This document shows positions 46,976-55,810 of a stretch of DNA of 64,000 bases, piece after piece. The notes below the pieces were generated by a model. The model worked only from the letters and a program-made list of their open reading frames with translations. It was not told the DNA's origin and ran no database searches. The stretch covers positions 186,001 to 250,000 of the forward strand of contig CAXXGC010000006.1 in NCBI GenBank assembly GCA_963667875.2. Reading direction: 5' to 3'. How positions within the stretch are numbered: position 1 is the first letter of the stretch; each line of letters starts with the position of its first letter. A program made the position numbers and the translations under genes. Source of the DNA: JAEXOD01 sp963667875. GTDB lineage: Bacteria > Bacteroidota > Ignavibacteria > Ignavibacteriales > Melioribacteraceae.

Positions 46976-48826
46976 GCAATAGGAATATATATTACAAAAA
47001 TGTATTTAAAAACCGTAACTTCCGATAATTAGGCACAACAAATACTTTTAATATATTATGATGTAACGGTTTACAAGTCAATTGTAATATTAAATTATGT
47101 GCATATATAGGCACGGGATTTTTCTCCATACCAAATAGATGTTAGAAAATTAATACCCTTTGTCATAATCAAGAAATACCACATTATTGTTGATATATAA
47201 TAAAAACACACAAAATATTTGATAACCAAAGATTTTGCTATAAAAAATAATAGTTTGATATTGTTAATCACCTAAGCCAAAAAGTGAGGAAAAGAATCAG
47301 GGCTAAAGCCCGTTTTATCTATTCCGCCAGCCCCCAGCATGAATGCTGGTTTACTAAACTTTAGGTTAGGGTTATTTAAACGGGGAGATATAATAACATT
47401 ATCGCATTATTTATAATAAGTTATAAGGATTTTAATTAACCACGTCCTTTAGGGCGTGGGGATAACAACTGCTCAACTCGGCCTTTAGGCCTGATTTTAA
47501 AATAATATTATTAATAGAATTTAATAAATACAATTATCAGTGCAGCAAAGCGGGAGCGCAACGTTTGTAGAAATACGAACCCCTCTACATTGGTTTTAGC
47601 TCCATCGGTGGGTGTTGCATAAGTCAACTGGGGTTAATTGAGTACCAATATTATAGATATAATTTAAATAAAATTAAACATTGTAAGAATCAGGGTTAAA
47701 GCCCAAATTCTTGCTCCTCGAAATCAACAGCCTAAAGGCTGGGGATATTTAAGTATATACACTGACTGTATATAATAATATTATGACATGTTATGGATTT
47801 AAATAACCCCACCATTTATGGCAATGTTGTCAACTTAAGCAAATTACTCCATTTTATGCAACCCCACTATAGGGGGTTGAAACAGGTATTAATGGTTCCG
47901 AGGTCTAATGATATGTAAGACTTTCAGCGTTATTACGCAATAAATTGATTTTCAATATTTATATTTCTATTTTGATTAAAGGATTATATTAAAAAAACCC
48001 GAATGCGGTTTCATATCAGTAGCCTGAACGCTAAAAAAAGAACCACAACCCCGTAAGTGGGTAACATTGTATGAATGAAGAATAGATAATCCTTCAGTTG
48101 ACACCATTGCCATTTATGGTAGAGTATGGTGTAAGGCTAATAATTCGGGCTTTAGCCCTAATTCGGGAATATATTATTTTTGCTTTTCAATTGGCGAATT
48201 TGGTCATTGAATAAGATTACTATCCCCATCAATTATTCATATCTTCCTTATGCGGCATCCACCATCGGAGCGACATTCATATACCTATAACATGTTATTG
48301 GACAATTGTTTAGGTGTCACCACTATGGAGCTTCAATTGCATGGTGGGTTAATTGTGCTATAAACTTTTCGTCCCGCCTTGCGGGACTGATATATCTCGC
48401 TTGGCATATATCGCATCTTAATAAATCTTTGTGTGATTTATATCAGAAGAAAATGTACAGTAATATTTATAAATACGGCAAACAATTATATTATAATGAT
48501 TTAGCAAATCTATTCAAAATATAAGTTGTCAGTATTTCATTTCTAACAACTAATTTGAGTATATTTAACATAAATATTTTTAATTCGGGTTTGGTAATTA
48601 ATTTATTTGATTGCATAATAATATAACTTCAATAGAAAATTAGAAATCACTAACTTGTGTTAACATTGGTATAACTGTTAATAATTAAATATGTTACATC
48701 AACTATCAGTGTCTATCATTACCCATGCTTAAAAAATTAAATTGCTACTTATTAAATTTTTAGTTAAATATAATATCTTAAATTTTTAATTTTTAAGATT
48801 TTATTTTTAAACAAAAAGGAATAGAA
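46976..48826. other. 1.85-kb gene-free region rich in short palindromes
   Basis: No convincing gene. Bases 46976-47279 are AT-rich without clear structure. From 47300 to about 48387 many different short palindromes are packed together: GGGCTAAAGCCC, CCAGCATGAATGCTGG, CCACGTCCTTTAGGGCGTGG, GGCCTTTAGGCC, CAGCCTAAAGGCTG, ACCCCACTATAGGGGGT, GGGCTTTAGCCC and GTCCCGCCTTGCGGGAC. Bases 48420-48826 should include the promoter of the carboxyltransferase gene. A 72-codon frame at 48306-48524 crosses the palindromes and is not believed. Confidence 0.75.
47300..48387. repeat. cluster of heterogeneous palindromes
   Basis: At least eight hairpin-forming units at 47300-47311, 47334-47349, 47440-47459, 47480-47492, 47728-47741, 47870-47886, 48147-48158 and 48371-48387. 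Some (GGGCTTYAGCCC, CCAGCATNNATGCTGG types) recur around 18.9-19.2 kb. Bases 47342-47381 repeat 19081-19120 inverted. There is no fixed period or spacer, so this is not a CRISPR. Confidence 0.75.
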
Positions 48827-50371
48827 ATGTCAATCTTTGATAAGATTAAGGAGTTTTTTACAAAAAAGGATCAAATAAATCCTCCTGGGGGAAACAAAGC
48901 AATTGAAAAGCAAAAATCAATGGGTAAATTATATGCCCGCGATAGAATTGAGATATTATTAGATGAAGGTTCGTTTCAAGAAGTTGATTTATTTGTAAAG
49001 CATACAACAAAAGATTTTGGGTTAGACAAAAAAGAATTACCCGCAGATGGTGTAATTACCGGAACCGGAACAATTTATGGTCATCCTGTTGCAATTTATG
49101 CGCAAGATTTTACAGTTGCAGGCGGTTCACTTGGTTTAATGCATGCACGGAAAATTACTAAAATAATGGACTTAGCATTAAAAAGCGGTATTCCGCTAAT
49201 AGGAATTAACGATTCCGGCGGTGCAAGAATTCAAGAAGGCGTTAATGCTTTAGCAGGTTATGGTGAAATCTTTTATCGTAATACTTTATCAAGCGGTGTA
49301 ATACCACAAATTTCTGTAATTTTAGGCCCTTGTGCCGGCGGTGCTGTTTATTCCCCCGCTCTTACCGATTTTGTGTTTGTGGTTGATAAAATTTCCAAAA
49401 TGTTTATTACCGGACCTGAAGTAATTAAAACAGTTCTTGGTGAAGATATTTCTATGGAAGATTTAGGCGGTGCGCGAGTTCAAACCGAAGTTACCGGAAA
49501 TGCTCATTTCTTTGCAAAAACCGAATATGAATGTTTTGACCAGATAAAACAACTTGTAACTTATATTCCTTGGAATAATACAAAAAAAGCTGATCCAATT
49601 GAGCCAAAACCACCGAAGTATCCTTTTGAACTGGCAAAAATATTCTCAACTGAACCTACGAAACCTTATGATATTAGAAATGTTATTAAATCTATTGCCG
49701 ACAGTTCTGAATTTTTCGAAATTCAGGCAAATTGGGCTGCCAATATTGTAATTGGTTTTGCACGATTAAACGGTAAAACTATTGGTGTAGTTGGAAATCA
49801 GCCATTGGTATTAGCCGGAGTTTTAGATGTTGATTCATCTGATAAAGCTGCCCGTTTTATTAGATATTGCGATTCATTTAACATTCCTTTAGTAACTCTT
49901 GTTGATTTACCAGGTTATTTACCAGGAATTGATCAGGAACATAATGGTGTTATTAGACACGGTGCAAAATTATTATATTCATATAGTGAAGCTTCTGTAC
50001 CAAAATTAACCGTTATATTACGTAAAGCCTACGGCGGCGGATATATTGCAATGTGCTCTCGTCATTTGGGTGCTGACTTTGTTTATGCTTGGCCTACTGC
50101 CGAAATAGCTGTTATGGGCCCAGAAGGTGCTGCAAATATTATTTTCAGAACCGAAATTACAAGCTCACCGGATCCTGACACTACACGTAAAGAAAAAGTT
50201 AAAGAATATACCGAAATGTTTGCTAATCCTTATGTTGCTGCTAAAAACGGACATATTGATTCGGTAATTAATCCTGAAGATACTAGAAAATACTTAATCC
50301 ACTCATTAAGTCTTCTTGAAAACAAAAGAGATGAAAGACCATTTAAAAAACATGGCATTCCCCCATTTTAA
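48827..50371 (+). CDS. acyl-CoA carboxylase/decarboxylase carboxyltransferase subunit (PccB/MmdA-like)
   Basis: 514 aa, the usual length. It contains KLYARDRIEILLDEGSF at the N-terminus, QDFTVAGGSLGLMHARKI, GINDSGGARIQEGV (acyl-CoA oxyanion-hole region), GPCAGGAVYSPAL, and the C-terminal LVDLPGYLPGIDQEHNG and RKAYGGGYIAM. This is the carboxyltransferase beta subunit of propionyl-/acetyl-CoA carboxylase or the alpha subunit of methylmalonyl-CoA decarboxylase. The separate biotin carrier gene follows by 12 bases. No biotin carboxylase or sodium-pump subunit gene is in the window, so the direction of the reaction is undecided. Good AAAAGGAAT site before ATG. Confidence 0.9.
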   Translation: MSIFDKIKEFFTKKDQINPPGGNKAIEKQKSMGKLYARDRIEILLDEGSFQEVDLFVKHTTKDFGLDKKELPADGVITGTGTIYGHPVAIYAQDFTVAGGSLGLMHARKITKIMDLALKSGIPLIGINDSGGARIQEGVNALAGYGEIFYRNTLSSGVIPQISVILGPCAGGAVYSPALTDFVFVVDKISKMFITGPEVIKTVLGEDISMEDLGGARVQTEVTGNAHFFAKTEYECFDQIKQLVTYIPWNNTKKADPIEPKPPKYPFELAKIFSTEPTKPYDIRNVIKSIADSSEFFEIQANWAANIVIGFARLNGKTIGVVGNQPLVLAGVLDVDSSDKAARFIRYCDSFNIPLVTLVDLPGYLPGIDQEHNGVIRHGAKLLYSYSEASVPKLTVILRKAYGGGYIAMCSRHLGADFVYAWPTAEIAVMGPEGAANIIFRTEITSSPDPDTTRKEKVKEYTEMFANPYVAAKNGHIDSVINPEDTRKYLIHSLSLLENKRDERPFKKHGIPPF

Positions 50372-50383
50372 CAGAGAAGAATT

Positions 50384-50683
50384 ATGGAAAAATTAAATAT
50401 TGATTCAACATCGTATGAAACCAATTTAACTGAAAAGTTTAAGAACAGAAAAAAATATACTGTACCTAATCCCAAAGTTATTTATACTACTATCCCCGGA
50501 ACAATTAAAGAAATATCCATTAAACAGGGACAGACAGTAAAAAAAGGCGACCCTATTTTAATTTTGGAAGCTATGAAAATGCTTAATCATATTATTTCAC
50601 CAATGGATGGTACAATTAAATGTATTTTTGTTGACATTAACGATATGGTACCAAAAGGAAGAGAATTAATTAAATTTGAATAA
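50384..50683 (+). CDS. biotin carboxyl carrier protein
   Basis: 99 aa. The C-terminal ~65 residues are a biotinyl domain with the biotin-accepting lysine in ILEAMKMLNHI near residue 64, and the typical GTIKEISIKQGQTVKKGDP and DGTIKCIFV halves of the fold. The N-terminal ~30 residues are polar. It carries the carboxyl group for the carboxyltransferase encoded just upstream (AGAAGAATT site before its ATG). Confidence 0.92.
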   Translation: MEKLNIDSTSYETNLTEKFKNRKKYTVPNPKVIYTTIPGTIKEISIKQGQTVKKGDPILILEAMKMLNHIISPMDGTIKCIFVDINDMVPKGRELIKFE

Positions 50684-50691
50684 ACTTATTT

Positions 50692-50896
50692 AATTGTGAA
50701 TTATGAATGGTGAATTAAAACCATTAAATAATTTAATATTTGATTTGATTGTTTTTTTAACGGGTATAATTGTTTTTTGGTTTTAACCCGTAACGGATAA
50801 AATGATTGTAGCCGTGTAACATTTTTCCAAACCACCATTATTTTATACGTTTTTTTTGCTTTTCATTCATAATTAATAATTCACAATTCATAATTG
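50692..50896. repeat. short MITE-like element with inverted ends
   Basis: Left end AATTGTGAATTATGAATGG (from 50692), right end TTCATAATTAATAATTCACA followed by ATTCATAATT (to 50896); the two are imperfect reverse complements over about 30 bases. The interior holds an ACGGGTATAA ... TTAACCCGT stem. Comparable ends flank the repeat at 58952-59430. Confidence 0.65.
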
Positions 50897-50906
50897 AATT
50901 TATTGC

Positions 50907-51067
50907 TGGGCTAATCAAACGAAATTGTCACATTTGCATAACGTGATAAAAGATTTTATAAGAACATTTGCTACATCTTTTCTTTCGCAAAATATTCTAT
51001 TTATTCATTAATTGCCCTTTATCATTCATGTTTTAATTCATAATTGATAATTCACCATTCATAATTG
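50907..51067 (+). repeat. partial copy (right half) of the ~400-bp repeat
   Basis: Begins GCTGGGCTAATCAAACGAAA and runs to the TTCATAATTG end; corresponds to the right half of the repeats at 51080, 55326 and 59035, lacking the two CCCATCC palindromes. Confidence 0.7.
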
Positions 51068-51079
51068 TTTTATTTTATT

Positions 51080-51486
51080 CCCATCCCCAAAGGAATGGGC
51101 TTTTCAAAAACAATTCTTTTTCTGTTTATATTTATAATTAGTTTTATAAGAACATTTTTTTGCATTTTTTAAATTCTTTACATTTACCGTATCTTCTTAT
51201 AAACTCTTTTATTCAACTATTGCAAATCAATAATTCCTTTTGTTTAACCCATCCATTTATGGATGGGCAACAAAATCATATTATAACGCCATCAATGGAT
51301 GATATAATAAATGAATGGGCTAATCAAACAAAATTGTTACATTTGCATAACGTGATAAAAGATTTTATAAGAACATTTGCTGCATGTTGTCTTTCAAAAA
51401 AAATATTCCATTTATTCATTAATTGCATTTTATTATTCATGTTTTTCATTCATAATTGATAATTGATAATTCATCATTCATAATTG
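51080..51486 (+). repeat. ~400-bp intergenic repeat, copy A
   Basis: Starts with palindrome CCCATCCCCAAAGGAATGGG, holds AACCCATCCATTTATGGATG in the middle and GGGCTAATCAAACAAAATTG, and ends in TTCATAATTGATAATT-type sequence. Same order of blocks as copies B (55326) and C (59035). Confidence 0.8.
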
Positions 51487-51523
51487 TTTTATTATATCCA
51501 TACCGCATTATTTAACACAATAA

Positions 51524-51559
51524 AAAACCGTAACCAATTTTTACATCAGTTACGGTTTT
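51524..51559 (-). terminator. intrinsic terminator of the minus-strand secreted protein gene
   Basis: AAAACCGTAAC and GTTACGGTTTT arms around CAATTTTTACATCA, with a T-run on the minus strand. A structurally similar hairpin ends the gene at the right edge of the window (63601-63639). Confidence 0.8.
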
Positions 51560-51614
51560 AATTAAAATATATATTTAAGCTTTTAACTTAAACTTTAACC
51601 TTTAGCATTTAACC

Positions 51615-54600
51615 TTACTTAGCCAAGATCATTTTTTTAACAGATTTAAAGTTACCTGCTTCCATCTGGTAAAAATAAATACCACTTGTTAACTGACTTG
51701 CGTTAAAATTAACTGAATGGAATCCGGCTTCTTGATAACCGTTAACTAAAGTTGTTACTTCCTGACCTAATGTATTAAATACTACAATTTTAACGCTACC
51801 TGAAGTAGGCATATTAAAATTAATTGTAGTTGAAGGATTAAATGGATTAGGATAGTTTTGAACTAAACTAAATTCAGCTGGTATGCCAACAACTACTTCG
51901 GTAACATTAGAATATTTAAAAGCACCGTCATTATCAATTTGTTTTAATTTGTATTGGTAATTACCGCTTGCTTGTAATTTAGCATCTGAATAAGAATAAT
52001 TTCTTACAACATTGCTGTTTCCGTTACCATCAACAGTACCAATATTTTCCCAGTTTCCATCATTAATTTTTCTTTCAATTTCAAAACTATGGTTATTAAT
52101 TTCGGTAGCTGTCTGCCAGTTTAAGGTTACAACTGAATTACCTAAACTTGCTGTGAATGATGAAAGTTCAACAGGAAGAGGTTCCGATGAACCAAATCCA
52201 AATTCACTAAAACCAGTCTGAATTAAAGCACTTTCTAAATAATCATCATCCTGATTACCAATTGTACCGCTATTGAAATATGTCATAAAACCCAAATCAT
52301 TAAAAGTACCATGACCAGGATTTGAACGTTTATATAGTTTTATAGTTGTAATTGAACCATTATCAAATTCAGATATCCCGGGACAATCGGCAACTTCAAA
52401 TCGTAATGTATATCCGTCTGCCTGTACAAAAGCCATCGAGTTATTTGGTTCAATAATCCATCTGTATTGGCTTACATTTCCTTCAATACCATCTGGGTTT
52501 GATGGAGTATTATTAAATCTGTTTACATTAACATTACCACCATGAGTTACATTATTAAACAAAATATGACCAACACCTGTATTATTACCAACAGTAACAT
52601 TTTGGTTATTACCCGGATTAATTGGCGGGTTATTATTAATATTTGATGTTGACACAGATATTGTTGAAGAATTTGCACTTGTACTTGTTGAGCAAAATGC
52701 ACGTACTCTATAATAATAATTTGTTCCGGCTGTTAACCCAGTAACTTCTTGTGAAGTTGAATTAACTGTTAAATTATCATAAGAAGTTAAATTTGATGAG
52801 TATGATATTTTTACGTTATCCAGAAAAAATCTTTTTAATGTACTCTGAATCTTAATTTTCGTAGTAGCAGTTCCACCTGTAATATTAAGTGAATAAGTTA
52901 CAAAACTAGAAGTTGGTGTAATATTAGAGCCAATTTGACTAAATGTCACATTATCAGTAGCTAAGAAAACTTGAACTAAACCAGCATCACTAGAGTATTG
53001 CTTAATATCAAAAGATAAGGTACTTGTACCGCCATTAACCGATAAATCTAATGATGGAGTAATTATATACCCATTAGCTGAACTTGTTCCTAGTTTTGTG
53101 TATCCGTTCATTTCAAAAATTTTTGAACCAGTCCATCCAGCAGTCTGTAAATAAGTATCTAAACTGCTAGTTCTATCAGTCCCACCGGTACCACCACCGT
53201 CATCAGTAAAGCCACTAAAATTCTCGGAAATCACAGTATTACCGAATTCATTAGTTGTACTTACATCCAGCCTATAACTTGCTGCTCCTGCAACAGCTTC
53301 CCAATTTGCTGTAAAACTGGTAGGGAAAAATCCGGAAGCATCTAAGGCAACCGGAGCACCAAGATTATTTGTTGTGAAATTATATTCAGTACCATAATTT
53401 GTTCCAACACTGTTTGTTGCGTAAGCTCGCACATAATATTTTGTGTTTGGAGTTAAACCAGTCATGTTTCCGGTGATTGCACTGGGACCAACACCCTCTT
53501 CTGTTTTATTATCATTAATATCATCAATGGTAGGATTAGTGGAAGTACTCCAAACAATACCTTTTTGCGTAACAGTCTCTCCACCAGATGCTGTAACTTC
53601 TCCACCCCAAGTAGCTGTTGTTATACCATTTGTTGATATTGCAACATTTGTTGTAACAACTGGAATAGTTTCAATTGTAGCTGTAATCGAAAGGAAATTA
53701 CTTGTTAATATACTAGAACTTGTACTTAATTCAATATTATTAATGGAAACCTGAAAATTAGTTACGTTAACGTCAAAATCAGTTCCATCATAACTTAAAT
53801 TAATTGTAGCCTGAGTTGGGCTAACATAATCAATTGTAGAAATACTTGTACCAGTAGGTTGATTATTTAATGTAAAATTTGAAGAATTTAGTGTTCCGTC
53901 TGCAAATGTCTCATTTGTTAAGTCCAAAGTGATTACTGCCCCATTTAAATTTTCTTCAGTTAAACCGGCATGAGAAATTGTTAAAGCTGGATCTACCGGT
54001 GTAGCAGTTATTTGGTTACCTGTGCCAGGAGAAGTAGTAAGATAATTTAATCCTGCACCAGAACCATTATAATCATAAACGGCAAAATAGTAATTTGTTG
54101 TTGGGGAGAGATTAGTAATTGTCGCAGAATTGCCTGGACCGTTATAAACAATTTTGTTTCCTGATCCTTGATCAGTTGCTAATCCAAAATTACTATTTAC
54201 TCCACTTGCTGTAACCCCATCTGTAGGGGCATAAGTTACAGTGCTCCCACTCTTTGCTATTACTATTCTGTTTGCTCCATCACCACCACTAAAATTCACA
54301 ACAATAGAATTTGAAGTTACTGTTCCAAATGAAATTGAAGATTGTGTAGTTGGTTCTGAAGCAACGGTAGCAGATGGTAAAGTATTGTAAACTGCAATAT
54401 CATCAACTTCAAACTGTGCGGTAGTTGTATAAATTTTAAAAGCCGTAGCAGCTAAACTGCTAGTCGCAGCAGAGTATTCATTTACATAGGATCCATTAAT
54501 CCATACATGACATTTATTTGAAGGTAATGTTTTAGAATCACCATAAGAAAGAGAACCTGCTGTATTGTTAAAAACAATGCAGATTTCATAAGTTGTGTTA

Positions 54601-55109
54601 ACTGCAACGGTTTGTACAGTTGTCCATGCACCTGCGGTTCTTATTTGTAAACTCGTACCAGCGACTTGAAATGCTGCCGAAAGATGCGCTCCGGTAAACG
54701 TAGATCCACCTCCAAAAGTACTACCTGATCCAACTGCACTCAACATGACAGCTGTAGTCAAAGAACTTGGTGTTTTAAATTTAAAAGTAAACGTACCACT
54801 AGAAAAGGACGTTAAACCTGTTTTATCAACAGTTGAAATAGATCCTCCTTTTGCACTTATTAATGCTGAACTTCCAGTAAATGATCCGGGATTAGAAGCA
54901 ACTATTTGATTGACGATTGTATTTGAAGTAGTTGAAGTACCTACTCTTATATAACTAAAAGCTGTATTGCTTGTTGTTAATGCCGTATTATTTGCTAAAG
55001 TTCCAAAATTTTCCGAAAAAATCGGACTTGATAAAGTACCTTGCGCAAAACTGATTTCGGAAAAAGCACAAATAAACAGGAAAAATAAAAGTAAAACAAT
55101 TTTTTTCAT
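51615..55109 (-). CDS. large secreted fibronectin-like protein with C-terminal sorting domain
   Basis: 1164 aa. Signal peptide residues 1-23 (ending ISFAQ). Residues ~25-245 form a beta-sandwich with FNTLANN/AFSYIRVG features (LamG/concanavalin-like in appearance). Fibronectin-III-like or Ig-like modules follow, one ending GLTPNTKYYVRAYATNSVG, another with FFPTSFTANWEAVAGAASYRLDVSTT, and a third with GLTAGTNYYYRVRAF. The C-terminal ~90 residues start VQNYPNPFNPSTTINFNMP and end GNFKSVKKMILAK, the type IX sorting module. Probably a cell-surface or released adhesin or enzyme scaffold; no catalytic motif seen. Thr/Ser/Asn-rich composition. Confidence 0.82.
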   Translation of the reverse strand: MKKIVLLLFFLFICAFSEISFAQGTLSSPIFSENFGTLANNTALTTSNTAFSYIRVGTSTTSNTIVNQIVASNPGSFTGSSALISAKGGSISTVDKTGLTSFSSGTFTFKFKTPSSLTTAVMLSAVGSGSTFGGGSTFTGAHLSAAFQVAGTSLQIRTAGAWTTVQTVAVNTTYEICIVFNNTAGSLSYGDSKTLPSNKCHVWINGSYVNEYSAATSSLAATAFKIYTTTAQFEVDDIAVYNTLPSATVASEPTTQSSISFGTVTSNSIVVNFSGGDGANRIVIAKSGSTVTYAPTDGVTASGVNSNFGLATDQGSGNKIVYNGPGNSATITNLSPTTNYYFAVYDYNGSGAGLNYLTTSPGTGNQITATPVDPALTISHAGLTEENLNGAVITLDLTNETFADGTLNSSNFTLNNQPTGTSISTIDYVSPTQATINLSYDGTDFDVNVTNFQVSINNIELSTSSSILTSNFLSITATIETIPVVTTNVAISTNGITTATWGGEVTASGGETVTQKGIVWSTSTNPTIDDINDNKTEEGVGPSAITGNMTGLTPNTKYYVRAYATNSVGTNYGTEYNFTTNNLGAPVALDASGFFPTSFTANWEAVAGAASYRLDVSTTNEFGNTVISENFSGFTDDGGGTGGTDRTSSLDTYLQTAGWTGSKIFEMNGYTKLGTSSANGYIITPSLDLSVNGGTSTLSFDIKQYSSDAGLVQVFLATDNVTFSQIGSNITPTSSFVTYSLNITGGTATTKIKIQSTLKRFFLDNVKISYSSNLTSYDNLTVNSTSQEVTGLTAGTNYYYRVRAFCSTSTSANSSTISVSTSNINNNPPINPGNNQNVTVGNNTGVGHILFNNVTHGGNVNVNRFNNTPSNPDGIEGNVSQYRWIIEPNNSMAFVQADGYTLRFEVADCPGISEFDNGSITTIKLYKRSNPGHGTFNDLGFMTYFNSGTIGNQDDDYLESALIQTGFSEFGFGSSEPLPVELSSFTASLGNSVVTLNWQTATEINNHSFEIERKINDGNWENIGTVDGNGNSNVVRNYSYSDAKLQASGNYQYKLKQIDNDGAFKYSNVTEVVVGIPAEFSLVQNYPNPFNPSTTINFNMPTSGSVKIVVFNTLGQEVTTLVNGYQEAGFHSVNFNASQLTSGIYFYQMEAGNFKSVKKMILAK

Positions 55110-55810
55110 AAAAATCCCTAATTCAAATTAAAATTAATTGTACTAAAAATTACTAATATTTAAAATACAAACAGAAAAAATAAAAAACTAATATAATGCG
55201 TTAAATAATTGTTAAATAAGCAAATAAAATGTGTTTTTTATAAATATTTGGCTAAATAATGCGTTTTTTTTTTGCCTTAAAATATTTTTTATAGTATAAC
55301 CAATATATTTTGTTTTTATTTTCGTCCCATCCCTAAAGGAATGGGTTAATCAAAAACAATTCTTTTTCTGTTTACATTTATAAGTAGTTTTACAACAACA
55401 TTTGTTTTACATTTTTATAATTCTTTACATTTACCGTATATTCTTATAAACTCTTTTATCCAAATATTTTCAAATTATTAATTCCTTTTGTTTAACCCAT
55501 CCATTTATGGATGGGCAACAAAACTACTTTATAACGCCTTCAATGGATGAGATAAAAAATGGCTGGGCTAATCGAACAAAATTGTTACATTTGCATAACA
55601 TGATAAAAGATTTTATAAGAATATTTTCTGCATGTTATTTTTTATAAAATATTCCATTTATTCAATAATTGCATTTTATCATTCATGTTTTTAATTCATA
55701 ATTGATAATTCACAATTCATAATTGTTTTTTTGTGTTTTTCATTCATAATTAATAATTCACAATTCATAATTAATTTATTATATTTAGTTGTTTATTATT
55801 TGGAACTGCT
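55110..55810. other. 701-bp intergenic region with repeat copy B
   Basis: Between the divergent genes at 55109 (minus) and 55811 (plus). It carries AT-rich sequence, the ~400-bp repeat copy B (55326-55773) and presumably both promoters. No additional gene seen. Confidence 0.7.
55326..55773 (+). repeat. ~400-bp intergenic repeat, copy B
   Basis: CCCATCCCTAAAGGAATGGG at 55326-55345, CCCATCCATTTATGGATGGG in the middle, GGGCTAATCGAACAAAATTG, and two successive AT-rich right ends (TTCACAATTCATAATT at about 55710 and 55758). It lies directly upstream of the AAA/PD-(D/E)XK gene pair. Confidence 0.8.

Larger units (their letters stand above)
50684..51614. other. 931-bp gene-free region of AT-rich repeats
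   Basis: Contains one short inverted-end element (50692-50896), a partial repeat (50907-51067) and a full ~400-bp repeat (51080-51486), then the terminator of the minus-strand gene. A 99-codon frame at 51160-51459 lies wholly in the repeat; similar frames exist in the other copies. Confidence 0.75.

Noticed and set aside
47300..48387. CRISPR array
   Set aside because: The palindromes are of different sequence, irregular spacing and no constant spacer length; no cas genes are near.
48306..48524. 72-codon frame
   Set aside because: It crosses a GTCCCGCCTTGCGGGAC hairpin in the palindrome-rich region and has no ribosome-binding site or family resemblance.
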